Shown piece by piece: positions 49,773-58,791 of a stretch of DNA of 64,000 bases. The position numbers were made by a program, and so were the translations under genes. This DNA comes from J089 sp964535735. Its GTDB lineage: Bacteria; Fidelibacterota; Marinisomatia; Marinisomatales; J089. Each line of letters starts with the position of its first letter. The stretch's first letter is position 1. The DNA lies in the NCBI GenBank assembly GCA_964535735.1, contig CAZHTM010000001.1:62001-126000 (forward strand). Reading direction: 5' to 3'. The notes below the pieces were generated by a model. The model ran no database searches, was not told the DNA's origin, and saw only the letters and a program-made list of their open reading frames with translations.

Positions 49773-51185
49773 ATGATGAAAAAAACTCTGTTTTTCTGTC
49801 TCTGTTTATTCGTTCCCTGGCAAGTCTTTGGCCAGTTTAGTCCCGGTAAATTATCCCGGTATCATGCGGAGTTGGAGGGTACATCCAATTGTATTCAATG
49901 CCATGATATAGGGAAGAAGGAAGTCTCGGATGGTTGTCAAAAATGCCATACTCCTTTATTAAAACGGATTAAGGAAAAGACAGGATATCATGCGGATAAG
50001 GCCGATGGATGTAAAGATTGCCATTCCGACCATAACGGAAGAGAATTTGAATTGGTGTATTGGCCTAAGAACATTAAAAACTTTAATCACAACGAAACCG
50101 GATACACACTTTCAGGGAAACACCGGGATGCGAAATGTCGTGATTGTCACCAGCCAAAATATATTCAGGATAAGGAATTAATAAAATGGGCGGGTGAACA
50201 TCCTCAGTTTAATATCATGGATCGAACATTTTTAGGATTGGGGACGGAATGTCTGACCTGCCATGAGGATGTGCACAGGGATGAAGTATCCGATGACTGC
50301 ACAAAATGCCATAATACATTTGATTGGAAAAAAGCCGCCGACGAATTTGATCATAACCAGGCGCGTTTTCTGTTGACCGGTGCTCACGAAAAAGTGAAGT
50401 GTGGGAAATGCCATAAAATCCCTGACAATACAAAAAAAGTATGGCAATTAACAGGGATGGCCTTTGATCAGTGCGGGCGGTGTCATGACGATGTACATAA
50501 GGGCAGTTTTGGATCAACCTGCGAACGGTGCCACACAACAGTGGATTGGAAAAAGAACCAGAAACGGTTCGATCACAACAGTACCAAGTATCCTCTAGTG
50601 GGAAAACATGTCAACGTAGCATGTCAGGATTGTCACACACCTCAATTGCAAGGAACCTTACCCAAATTTGATTTGTGTAGTCGCTGCCATGCTGACGAAC
50701 ATGATGGCCAGTTCCTGACACGAGCGGAAGGTGGTGAATGTTCTCAATGCCATACAGTGTATGCCTTTAAGCCCACGACCTTTACAATGTCCATGCATCA
50801 AGCCATTCGCTTTACATTGGAGGGCGCGCATCGTGCTGTACCCTGTATCGCCTGCCACAAACCGTACATGAAAAAGGACGGAAATACAACAGTGAGATTT
50901 ACGTGGACGAATCTCCAGTGCACTACCTGTCATAAAGATGAACACAGGAATCAATTTCAGGCGCATTTTAATAATTCCTGTGATAAATGTCATACAGTCA
51001 TAACATTTTCACAGATTAACTTTGATCATCAGGCAACCACTTTTCCCTTGGATGGGAAACATCAAAACGTCCCTTGCGAAAAATGTCACTTCAAAGAAAC
51101 CGATTCAGTAGGAGAGTATATTCGATATTATCCAGTAGCCCATCGCTGTGTGGATTGTCACTCCATCACCGATCAAATACAGTAA
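49773..51185 (+). CDS. Periplasmic multiheme c-type cytochrome (17 CxxCH)
   Basis: With the ATG at 49773 (49776 is equally good) the 470-residue product has a signal peptide (about 1-22, VFGQF) and 17 CxxCH heme-binding motifs (CIQCH, CQKCH, CKDCH, CRDCH, CLTCH, CTKCH, CGKCH, CGRCH, CERCH, CQDCH, CSRCH, CSQCH, CIACH, CTTCH, CDKCH, CEKCH, CVDCH). Repeats such as F-D-H-x-x-T-x-(F/Y)-x-L-x-G-x-H alternate with the heme sites; these histidines are candidate distal ligands. This type of decaheme-like module occurs in cytochrome c3/c7-type proteins. It should carry electrons in the periplasm. The ATG lies two bases after the stop of the flavoprotein. Confidence 0.92.
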   Translation: MMKKTLFFCLCLFVPWQVFGQFSPGKLSRYHAELEGTSNCIQCHDIGKKEVSDGCQKCHTPLLKRIKEKTGYHADKADGCKDCHSDHNGREFELVYWPKNIKNFNHNETGYTLSGKHRDAKCRDCHQPKYIQDKELIKWAGEHPQFNIMDRTFLGLGTECLTCHEDVHRDEVSDDCTKCHNTFDWKKAADEFDHNQARFLLTGAHEKVKCGKCHKIPDNTKKVWQLTGMAFDQCGRCHDDVHKGSFGSTCERCHTTVDWKKNQKRFDHNSTKYPLVGKHVNVACQDCHTPQLQGTLPKFDLCSRCHADEHDGQFLTRAEGGECSQCHTVYAFKPTTFTMSMHQAIRFTLEGAHRAVPCIACHKPYMKKDGNTTVRFTWTNLQCTTCHKDEHRNQFQAHFNNSCDKCHTVITFSQINFDHQATTFPLDGKHQNVPCEKCHFKETDSVGEYIRYYPVAHRCVDCHSITDQIQ

Positions 51186-51201
51186 GGGATCAAAACCGAC
51201 C

Positions 51202-53742
51202 GTGAACCGATATTTCATCCGGATTCTCGGAGTTCTCTCCCTGGGGATAATATTGTCTGTTGCGCTTGGACAACAATCCGCCATCGAAGTGAGTGGGTAT
51301 GATTGTGGTGATTGTCATGGGGCTACCGGTTGGGATATCCTTGAATTCTCAGGTTTTTCCCACCAAAGCACAGGATTTCTATTAGAAGGCGCTCACGCGG
51401 CCCAACCATGTTATGCCTGCCATACGGGAAATACTTTGAGTGAGAAGCATCAATTTCAAGACGTGAATACAGTCTGTTCTTCCTGCCATCTGGATATCCA
51501 CCAATCCACGTTGGGAGAGGATTGTACTTTTTGTCATGAATTCACCAGTTGGCAAGTAACCCAGAAGACCTTTAACCACGAAACCACCCGGTTTCCTTTA
51601 CAAGGCGCCCATCGGGGAATCGCCTGTGATCAATGCCATACGGAACATCCCATGACGCGCTTTGATTTTGTGGACACGGATTGTTTTGCCTGTCATCAAA
51701 CAGATTATAATCGGGCGTTGAATCCTTCACATGTTTTGGCTCGTTTTAACCGGGATTGTCGGATCTGCCACACCGATCATCGGGCTGGGTGGCGGCCTTC
51801 CTTGTTTGATCATGCCGATACCGATTTTCTACTGACCGGAGTGCACATTGTTACGGAATGCGCTGAATGTCATATAAATGGCCAATTTGAAGACACTCCT
51901 GAGTCCTGTCAGGCGGCCAATTGCCACTTCAACGATTTCCAAACCACCGATTCACCCAACCACATGATCTATGGATATCCGGAGCAATATTGTGAAGAAT
52001 GTCATGTAACCTTAGGATGGACGCCTTCTATTTACACGCATACCATTGATTATGCGTGCAGTTCTTGTCATATCCCCGATTTTCAGAATGCGCTTAATCC
52101 GATCCATAACGTTGAAAATGGATTTAGCACCAATTGTGAAGGATGTCATGTCGACGTAGAATCGTGGGCCGGGGCAACCTTCGATCATAGCAACGTTGAA
52201 ATAGGTTCATGCGCCTCCTGCCATTTATCGAATTATAACGCCACCACCAGCCCTAACCATTCTGCTGCTGGATTTTCTACAAATTGTACATTATGTCATC
52301 AATCTACGTCCGATTGGCAACAGGTTCTTTTCGACCATGATCCTGCAATCACTATTCCGTGTTCGGACTGCCATATGTCGGATTATAACGAGACCGCATC
52401 CAATCCTTCCATACCAAATCATGTGGATTCCGGTTTTTCCACCGATTGTACTCAGTGTCACACATCCACATCTGATTGGGCTCAAATAAACTTCGACCAT
52501 ACGTCGGTGAGCATACCCTGCGCGGACTGTCATATGCCCGATTACAATAATTTACCTAACGCTACCTATCCTAATGCGCCGAATCACGCTGAACTGGGTT
52601 TAACCACCGATTGTACGATCTGCCACAATTCCACGTCCGATTGGACCGACGTTACCTTCAGTCATACTTCGGTGGACAACCTTCCTTGCGCCGACTGTCA
52701 TTTGAATCAGTATAATAATACCACTGATCCTGATCATGGCGCTTCCGGGTTTACCACCGACTGTACCCAGTGCCATACGTCAACATCGGATTGGACACAA
52801 GTGAACTTTGATCATAATCTGGTGACCGTTCCTTGCGCCGATTGCCACATGCCGGACTACAATAACACCGCCAATTCGTCCAATCCCGATGTTCCCAATC
52901 ATGTGGATTCAGGATTTACTACTGATTGCACACAATGCCATGTGTCCACATCGGACTGGTCGCAGGTTGATTTTAACCATGCCACGGTGACCGCGCCTTG
53001 CGCCGACTGTCACATGCCCGATTACAATAATTTACCGAACGCTACCTATCCCGACGCCCCGAATCATGCTGATTTAGGACTATCCACCGATTGTACGATC
53101 TGCCACAATTCCACGACTGACTGGACGGATGTTACTTTCACCCATACTTCAGTATCCGATATCCCTTGTGCTGATTGTCATTTAAATCAATATAACAACA
53201 CAACCGACCCTAATCATTCCGCTTCCGGATTTTCCACGGATTGTACGCTTTGTCATAATTCCACATCCGACTGGTTAGATGTCACGTTTGATCATAGCAA
53301 TATTTCACAACCCTGTGCTGATTGCCATTTGGAAGATTATAATTCAGCTATAAATCCGAATCACATTTCTCAGCAATACCCCACGACCTGTGAAGATTGT
53401 CACACAACTACTTCCTGGACTCCGGCCGACTTCGATCATGACACCCAGTATTTTCCCATATATTCTGGTAAGCATGATAATGAATGGTCCACATGCACAG
53501 CAGAATGCCATATCAACCCTTCTGAGTATTCCGTATTCTCCTGTGGATTAAATGGCGTATGCCATGAACATGATCGGGCTAGCATGGACGATAAGCACCA
53601 GGGTGAGGTTAGTGGATATGTGTACGAAAGCAATGCCTGTTACAATTGTCACCCTGATGGGACAGAAGAAGGAGGGGATGGCGATGAAGGGGGTGATATC
53701 ATCCGTGACTGGCGGGACCATATCAAGCGAATTCGGAAATAG
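51202..53742 (+). CDS. Large multiheme c-type cytochrome (28 CxxCH plus 3 atypical)
   Basis: The start should be the GTG at 51202, which begins a signal peptide (about 1-26, VALGQQ). An earlier frame start would overlap the previous gene by 38 bases. The 846-residue protein has 28 CxxCH motifs and three atypical ones: CQAANCH (CX4CH), CTAECH (CX3CH) and CGLNGVCH (CX5CH). The middle consists of tandem modules of two hemes (STDCTQCHTSTSDW and CADCHMPDYNN types), and the C-terminal 75 residues are shared with the next cytochrome. Extracytoplasmic, probably electron-carrying. A heme count this high is unusual. Confidence 0.9.
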   Translation: MNRYFIRILGVLSLGIILSVALGQQSAIEVSGYDCGDCHGATGWDILEFSGFSHQSTGFLLEGAHAAQPCYACHTGNTLSEKHQFQDVNTVCSSCHLDIHQSTLGEDCTFCHEFTSWQVTQKTFNHETTRFPLQGAHRGIACDQCHTEHPMTRFDFVDTDCFACHQTDYNRALNPSHVLARFNRDCRICHTDHRAGWRPSLFDHADTDFLLTGVHIVTECAECHINGQFEDTPESCQAANCHFNDFQTTDSPNHMIYGYPEQYCEECHVTLGWTPSIYTHTIDYACSSCHIPDFQNALNPIHNVENGFSTNCEGCHVDVESWAGATFDHSNVEIGSCASCHLSNYNATTSPNHSAAGFSTNCTLCHQSTSDWQQVLFDHDPAITIPCSDCHMSDYNETASNPSIPNHVDSGFSTDCTQCHTSTSDWAQINFDHTSVSIPCADCHMPDYNNLPNATYPNAPNHAELGLTTDCTICHNSTSDWTDVTFSHTSVDNLPCADCHLNQYNNTTDPDHGASGFTTDCTQCHTSTSDWTQVNFDHNLVTVPCADCHMPDYNNTANSSNPDVPNHVDSGFTTDCTQCHVSTSDWSQVDFNHATVTAPCADCHMPDYNNLPNATYPDAPNHADLGLSTDCTICHNSTTDWTDVTFTHTSVSDIPCADCHLNQYNNTTDPNHSASGFSTDCTLCHNSTSDWLDVTFDHSNISQPCADCHLEDYNSAINPNHISQQYPTTCEDCHTTTSWTPADFDHDTQYFPIYSGKHDNEWSTCTAECHINPSEYSVFSCGLNGVCHEHDRASMDDKHQGEVSGYVYESNACYNCHPDGTEEGGDGDEGGDIIRDWRDHIKRIRK
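52537..53345 (+). repeat. Tandem 480-bp super-repeat inside the cytochrome gene
   Basis: CCCGATTACAATAATTTACC recurs at 52537 and 53017, exactly 480 bp apart. The encoded units start at PDYNNLPNATYP. Each unit of 160 residues holds six CxxCH motifs in three two-heme modules, so duplication created both the small modules and the larger block. The second copy is truncated by the distinct C-terminal domain. Confidence 0.85.
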
Positions 53743-53745
53743 AGT

Positions 53746-54564
53746 ATGTCGTATTCAGCGATTATTCTCATGGTTGTATTGGCTGGAAGTCCTCAATTGG
53801 AATTGACCGATATACCTTGTTCTAAATGTCACACTCCCGATGCCTGGATTCCTCTAAATACCAATCGGACATTTAATCATTCCAGGGATACACTATTTCC
53901 CCTTGAAGGTCGCCATCGTGATGCCGATTGTCTTCAATGCCATCCTGGTGAAACAACGGTAGAAATTCATGCATTTGCCAAAGCCCGGCCCGAGTGTACA
54001 ACCTGCCACATGGATATCCACATGAATCAACTCGGATCGGAATGTGATCGATGCCACACAACAGAAACTTGGGACATGAGCCGGTGGACGAATAATCATA
54101 GTCATACAATTTTTACATTGGATGGGATGCACGCGTCCCTGGAATGCCGGGACTGTCATGGCATCAATTTTGACCGTCTGGCAGGTCAACTAACGACAGA
54201 TTGTTATATGTGCCATCAGCAAAGTTTTGTGGCTGCGATCAATGCTATCGATCTCGATCATCCTGAAAATCAAAATTGCCGCTTATGTCACAATAGTCGT
54301 GCCTGGGTTCCTATTGATATGTCGCAGCACGATTCCCTATTTCCCATTTATTCAGGAGCACATAGAGGAAAGTGGACCACCTGTAAAGCTGAATGCCATA
54401 TTGATCCGACCAATTACCAATTATTTTCTTGCGGCCTGAACGGTGTATGTCATGAACATGACAAGGATAAAATGGACCAAAAGCACCTGGGGGAAGTAAG
54501 TAATTATAGTTACAATAGCTCCAGATGTTATGATTGTCATAGCAGCGGTGGAGGAGGCGATTAA
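53746..54564 (+). CDS. Third multiheme c-type cytochrome (8 CxxCH plus 2 atypical)
   Basis: The ATG at 53746 is three bases after the previous stop. The 272-residue protein begins with a short hydrophobic leader (SYSAIILMVVLAGS) and has CxxCH at CSKCH, CLQCH, CTTCH, CDRCH, CRDCH, CYMCH, CRLCH and CYDCH, plus CKAECH (CX3CH) and CGLNGVCH (CX5CH). The last 75 residues (FPIYSGAH, then CKAECHI, CGLNGVCHEHDKDKMDQKHLGEVS) closely match the C-terminus of the larger cytochrome upstream, so the two share a domain. The stop overlaps the barrel start region. Confidence 0.88.
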   Translation: MSYSAIILMVVLAGSPQLELTDIPCSKCHTPDAWIPLNTNRTFNHSRDTLFPLEGRHRDADCLQCHPGETTVEIHAFAKARPECTTCHMDIHMNQLGSECDRCHTTETWDMSRWTNNHSHTIFTLDGMHASLECRDCHGINFDRLAGQLTTDCYMCHQQSFVAAINAIDLDHPENQNCRLCHNSRAWVPIDMSQHDSLFPIYSGAHRGKWTTCKAECHIDPTNYQLFSCGLNGVCHEHDKDKMDQKHLGEVSNYSYNSSRCYDCHSSGGGGD

Positions 54565-56106
54565 ATGAAATTTTTCAGTTTATGTGTAAGTCTACTAATC
54601 CTAAGCTCATTGGGTTGGTCTCAGGAACGGGTGGTAATCGACGTGAATGGCAAAATCACCTACTTAACTACCGATCAAGTGTATTGCGATGTGGGCACTG
54701 AAGTGGGTGTGGAAGAAGGGGATACCCTTCATGTTACTCGGGGAGTCGACGAAATCGGATTGGTAGTGGTTACGTATATATCCCGAAAGTCCAGTGTTTG
54801 CGAGCCCTTGGTTCCTGCTGAGACTTTTCGATTGGGAGACCGGGTCCATCTGAAGAAAGTCAAACTGGTGACTATAGAAGAGACAACGGTAACACCGGCT
54901 CAAGTAAAGGAGGTCTCTCCCGTCAGTAAAAGACTGGGCCTAGCTCATACAGGCAATTTTTCGTTCCGCTATACCTATGGACAGTTTGCAGATAGTCTGT
55001 ATAGTCAACGGAGTATCGCCTCTATCCAATACGGAATACACATATCCAATCCCATTGAAACCCAATTTTGGTTGTATGGGCGTTCCAATATACAGAACCG
55101 GGATTTCACACTTTACCAGGCACGGTGGGTTTTGGGGAAAGAGGACAGCCGCTTTAACGGTCAGCTCGGCAGAGTTTATTCTGCTTCTTTGTCCGGGATT
55201 GGAGCTACCGATGGTTTGTTGGTGAATTCGGCGTTATCGGAACGCCTATCAGCTGGTTTTTTAGTGGGGATGGAACCGGAACCCACCACACTTAAGTTTA
55301 ATTCCAATGTCAAAAAAGGGGGTATTTTTACCCGGTTTGAGACGAAAGGGGAAAAACGATCTTTTGAGGGAAGTCTGGCTTTGGTGGGCCAATATGCCAG
55401 TGGGAAGGCTGATCGAGAATTCATATACGACCGTCTGCGATATCGAAATGGGCGACGACTGTATTTTACCATGAACCAGACTATTGACTTATATCGAAAT
55501 GGTCCTGTCGGCGGCCGGAAAGGGATTGAACTGGTGTCCAATCAACTATCACTTCGGGTGCGGGTCACATCATTTTTAAGTGTCTATACCCGACTCTCCA
55601 ACCGGAAACAAATCCTTTACCAGGTTTCAAGTTCTTCGCTCCCGGATTCGCTGTTTGTAGATGAAACTCGGTCAGGCTGGTACAACGCCATTCGGTGGAC
55701 GACAAAAGGGGACCGGTCGTTTCTCCTGGGAGCCAATTACCGGTATCAATCAGTAGGTGGTAGTAACTCAATCTATGCGTTTTTCACCTATCGCGGACCC
55801 TATTCCCGCGGGCGATGGAATTTTGATTATACCGGCAGCTACATTCACAATTTGCTGATTACTGGTACACGCAATCAATTCGGCTTCTCCCGGACTATAG
55901 GGAAGACGGGAACGTTCTTTACCGAATACGAGCTCTATGTGTATGGATATGGCAATATCATGACAGATTATGTTCAACATAATATTACGTCCACCTATTC
56001 ATGGAGATTGCAGTCCCGGATGGTAATAACCGCATCATTGGATGCGACGATTGATAAGGATTATTATTTCTATTATTTGTATTTCGGATTTAATTACCGG
56101 TTTTAG
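54565..56106 (+). CDS. Outer membrane beta-barrel at the end of the cytochrome cluster
   Basis: It starts directly after the third cytochrome's stop, with a strong GGAGGAGG. The 513-residue product has a signal peptide (about 1-19, GWSQ), a small N-terminal domain (about 20-105, beta-rich, VYCDVGTEVGVEEGDTLHVTRG in pieces), and then regularly spaced amphipathic strands up to a C-terminal FNYRF, typical of outer membrane barrels recognised by BamA. In a row with three multiheme cytochromes it could be the porin of an electron conduit. I cannot match it to MtrB or a named family. Confidence 0.75.
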   Translation: MKFFSLCVSLLILSSLGWSQERVVIDVNGKITYLTTDQVYCDVGTEVGVEEGDTLHVTRGVDEIGLVVVTYISRKSSVCEPLVPAETFRLGDRVHLKKVKLVTIEETTVTPAQVKEVSPVSKRLGLAHTGNFSFRYTYGQFADSLYSQRSIASIQYGIHISNPIETQFWLYGRSNIQNRDFTLYQARWVLGKEDSRFNGQLGRVYSASLSGIGATDGLLVNSALSERLSAGFLVGMEPEPTTLKFNSNVKKGGIFTRFETKGEKRSFEGSLALVGQYASGKADREFIYDRLRYRNGRRLYFTMNQTIDLYRNGPVGGRKGIELVSNQLSLRVRVTSFLSVYTRLSNRKQILYQVSSSSLPDSLFVDETRSGWYNAIRWTTKGDRSFLLGANYRYQSVGGSNSIYAFFTYRGPYSRGRWNFDYTGSYIHNLLITGTRNQFGFSRTIGKTGTFFTEYELYVYGYGNIMTDYVQHNITSTYSWRLQSRMVITASLDATIDKDYYFYYLYFGFNYRF

Positions 56107-56414
56107 CCTTTCGGTTCAATATTGTAATTCCATTTTTTAAATAGGCGAGACCTTGTTCAATAAAACATGAAAAGGTTTGCTGGTATATAGGTTGATTTGT
56201 TTGGGTGATAATTCATACCGAAAGTGATCAGAGGATCCGGGACCGAGAAATGGTTAGTAGTATCAAAAACGTTTTGAATAGGGTGTATTATTTTTAGATA
56301 TTCTAAATATATGGGCGTTGGACAGGCTTGAGAACTCCAGGTTTTTAGGCAATAAATATTGACTAGGGCCAATTATTAAGTCTAACTTCCAAGGCTATTT
56401 TCGAAGTGGAGAAG
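56107..56414. other. Intergenic leader before rplM
   Basis: About 308 bases with no gene. It probably contains the promoter and 5' leader of the ribosomal operon rplM-rpsI-rpsB-tsf-pyrH-frr. I could not assign a known ribosomal-protein leader structure by eye. Confidence 0.5.
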
Positions 56415-56843
56415 ATGAAAACAGAGTCAATAAAAAAATCAGAAATTCAACGTAACTGGTGGGTTGCCGATGCCGAGGGACAAACACTTGGACGGTTTGC
56501 CAGTAAAATTGCTACCGTTCTTCGGGGTAAGCATAAACCGAATTATACACCTCATATGGATATGGGGGATTTTGTAGTTGTGGTCAACGCAGAAAAAATC
56601 CGGGTGAGCGGGAATAAAGAAACAGAAAAGACGTATTTCCGTCATACTGGATATCCAGGTGGAACCAAAGAATCCAACCTGAGTCATATGCGTCGAACGT
56701 TTCCTGAACGTATTGTGGAACAGGCCGTGAAAGGTATGTTGCCCCACAATCGGTTAGGACGGAAGTTATACACCCATTTAAAAGTTTATGCCGGAAGTGG
56801 ACATCCCCACGTGGCACAAAACCCCAAACCCATGGAAATTTAG
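56415..56843 (+). CDS. rplM: 50S ribosomal protein L13
   Basis: The ATG at 56415 gives 142 residues. The family signatures are present: WWVADAEGQTLGRFASKIATVLRGKHKP in pieces at the start, VVVVNAEKIRVSGNKETEKTYFRHTGYPGG in the middle, and ERIVEQAVKGMLPHNRLGR near the end. The GTG nine bases upstream is in frame but is a poorer start. It begins a ribosomal operon, followed 3 bases later by rpsI. Confidence 0.97.
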   Translation: MKTESIKKSEIQRNWWVADAEGQTLGRFASKIATVLRGKHKPNYTPHMDMGDFVVVVNAEKIRVSGNKETEKTYFRHTGYPGGTKESNLSHMRRTFPERIVEQAVKGMLPHNRLGRKLYTHLKVYAGSGHPHVAQNPKPMEI

Positions 56844-56846
56844 TCA

Positions 56847-57239
56847 ATGTCAAAAGCAGTTTATCAAGGCACCGGCCGACGGAAGAGTTCCGTTGCTCGA
56901 GTGTATTTGATCCCTGGCAAAGGGACGATAACCGTCAATGGCCGTCCCTATGAAGAATATTTATCACGTAAATCCCTGGCCATTCTGACGCGGAAACCGC
57001 TGGAAATATTGGATGCTGTGGAAGAATATGATATTAAAGCCAATGTATATGGTGGCGGATTAAGCGGTCAGGCCGGAGCGATTCAACTGGGGATTTCCCG
57101 GGCCCTGCTTCAGGTCAATGAAGATTATCGCCGAACGTTAAGGCAACATGGCTTATTAACCCGGGATTCCCGTCGGGTGGAGCGCAAGAAATATGGTCAA
57201 CCCGGCGCCCGTAAACGGTTCCAATTCTCAAAACGGTAA
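56847..57239 (+). CDS. rpsI: 30S ribosomal protein S9
   Basis: The 130-residue protein has the S9 signatures: GTGRRKSSVARVYLIPGKGTITVNGRPYEEYL in pieces and the C-terminal GLLTRDSRRVERKKYGQPGARKRFQFSKR in pieces, ending in the basic tail that reaches into the decoding centre. It pairs with rplM as in most bacteria. Confidence 0.98.
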   Translation: MSKAVYQGTGRRKSSVARVYLIPGKGTITVNGRPYEEYLSRKSLAILTRKPLEILDAVEEYDIKANVYGGGLSGQAGAIQLGISRALLQVNEDYRRTLRQHGLLTRDSRRVERKKYGQPGARKRFQFSKR

Positions 57240-57247
57240 TATTGTCT

Positions 57248-58177
57248 ATGGCAACACAGGTACAATTCGAAGATTTATTGAGTACAGGCGCCCATTTTGG
57301 CCACGTAACCAGTAAATGGCATCCAAACTTTAAACCCTATATCCTCATGGAAAAAAATGGGGTTTATATTATCAATCTGGAAGAAACCATCGCCGCAATC
57401 GAAAAGGCTCAAGCGTTTATTCGTGAGGTGGTATCCAAAAACGGCGAAATCCTATTTATTGGAACTAAAAAACAGGCCCGTGACATTGTCCAGCAGGAAG
57501 CGGACCGCTGTCGCATGTTTTACGTGGTGGAGCGTTGGTTTGGTGGCACCTTGACAAACTTTGTCACGATTAAAAAATCCATCAAGCGCCTCCAGATGCT
57601 GGAAAAAGAAGGCTCCAGTATTTATGAAAATCTTACGAAAAAAGAAATCCAGCAATTAAACCGGGAACGGATTCGTCTCTCCGATCAGCATCGGGGTATC
57701 AAAGATATGCGGCGGTTACCAGATGCTCTGGTCGTTGTAGACGCGAACTACGAAACTACGGCAGTCAAAGAGGCCAAACGGTTAGAAATTCCCGTCATTG
57801 CTTTGGTGGACACCAATACGGACCCGACTCCCATTGATTATCCCATTCCAGCCAATGATGATTCTCTGCGCACAATCCAGATTATTATCTCCGCCTTAGC
57901 TGATGCGGTTCTGGATGCCCGGAATGCGAGTAAGGAGAAGAATTCAGGATCGGAAGCCAAAGAAAAGGCAGCCAAACCGGTAGAAGAAGCCATCCCAGCT
58001 AAAGAGGTGACGGAAGTGCCGGTAGAGGTGTCTAAAAAGGCTGAAGATGTCCAGACTGAGGCGGTTGCTGGTGCTCCCATTGAAGCGGAAGCGCCCGCAA
58101 ACACTGAATCTTCTGATGAATCGACCCAATCTGAAGAAAAATCAACATCAGAAAAAAAGACCGATACAGATCAATGA
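57248..58177 (+). CDS. rpsB: 30S ribosomal protein S2 with a long C-terminal extension
   Basis: The ATG at 57248 (MATQVQFEDLLSTGAHFGHVTSKWHP) is chosen over an upstream TTG. Residues 1-about 225 are a standard S2 (HFGHxTxxWHPxMxPYI, GTKKQA, DIPVIALVDTNTDPxxIDYPIPANDD). The remaining about 84 residues are a low-complexity tail of Glu, Ala, Lys, Ser and Pro that most S2 proteins lack. S2 recruits mRNA and S1 to the 30S subunit. The gene overlaps tsf by ATGA. Confidence 0.97.
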   Translation: MATQVQFEDLLSTGAHFGHVTSKWHPNFKPYILMEKNGVYIINLEETIAAIEKAQAFIREVVSKNGEILFIGTKKQARDIVQQEADRCRMFYVVERWFGGTLTNFVTIKKSIKRLQMLEKEGSSIYENLTKKEIQQLNRERIRLSDQHRGIKDMRRLPDALVVVDANYETTAVKEAKRLEIPVIALVDTNTDPTPIDYPIPANDDSLRTIQIIISALADAVLDARNASKEKNSGSEAKEKAAKPVEEAIPAKEVTEVPVEVSKKAEDVQTEAVAGAPIEAEAPANTESSDESTQSEEKSTSEKKTDTDQ

Positions 58178-58779
58178 ATATAACAGCCCAATTAGTAAAA
58201 CAATTACGCGAGCGCACTGGCGCTGGAATGATGGATTGTAAAAAAGCCCTGGTGGAAACTCAGGGTGATTTGGATAAGGCCGTGGATGCTCTTCGTAAAG
58301 CCGGTGTGGCTAAAGCGGAGAAAAAAGGCGTTCGGGCTGCCAACGAAGGTTTGATTTATTCTTACATCCACCATGGTGGCCGTCTGGGAGTGCTTCTGGA
58401 TATCTCCTGCGAGACGGACTTCGTCGCAAAAACAGAAGGTTTTCGTGACCTGGCCCATAATTTGGCTATGCAAATCGCTGCCACCAATCCCCTGGCTATT
58501 CGTCGGGAAGATTTGGATCCTGCAATAGTGGCCCATGAAAAAGAGATCTATGTGGATCAGGCGCGGAATTCCGGTAAACCGGAAAATATCGTGGAAAAAA
58601 TGGTGGAAGGTCGTCTGAATAAATATTATCAGGAAGTCTGTCTAATGGAACAGGCCTTCATCAAAGATCCGGATAAGAAAGTCAAAGATCTGGTTACGGA
58701 GGCCATTGCCACCTTGGGTGAAAACATTACCGTGAATCGATTCACCCGCTACGCTGTCGGCGAGGAAATCTCCTCTTAA
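58174..58779 (+). CDS. tsf: Elongation factor Ts (short form)
   Basis: The 201-residue protein exchanges GDP for GTP on EF-Tu. It has LVKQLRERTGAGMMDCKKALVET near the start and DISCETDFVAKTEGFRDLAHNLAMQIAA in pieces, the two conserved EF-Ts segments. It is shorter than the about 280-residue E. coli protein but similar to the short forms of Thermus and many FCB bacteria. The start overlaps the rpsB stop. Confidence 0.97.
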   Translation: MNITAQLVKQLRERTGAGMMDCKKALVETQGDLDKAVDALRKAGVAKAEKKGVRAANEGLIYSYIHHGGRLGVLLDISCETDFVAKTEGFRDLAHNLAMQIAATNPLAIRREDLDPAIVAHEKEIYVDQARNSGKPENIVEKMVEGRLNKYYQEVCLMEQAFIKDPDKKVKDLVTEAIATLGENITVNRFTRYAVGEEISS

Positions 58780-58791
58780 AATCTCTCTTTT

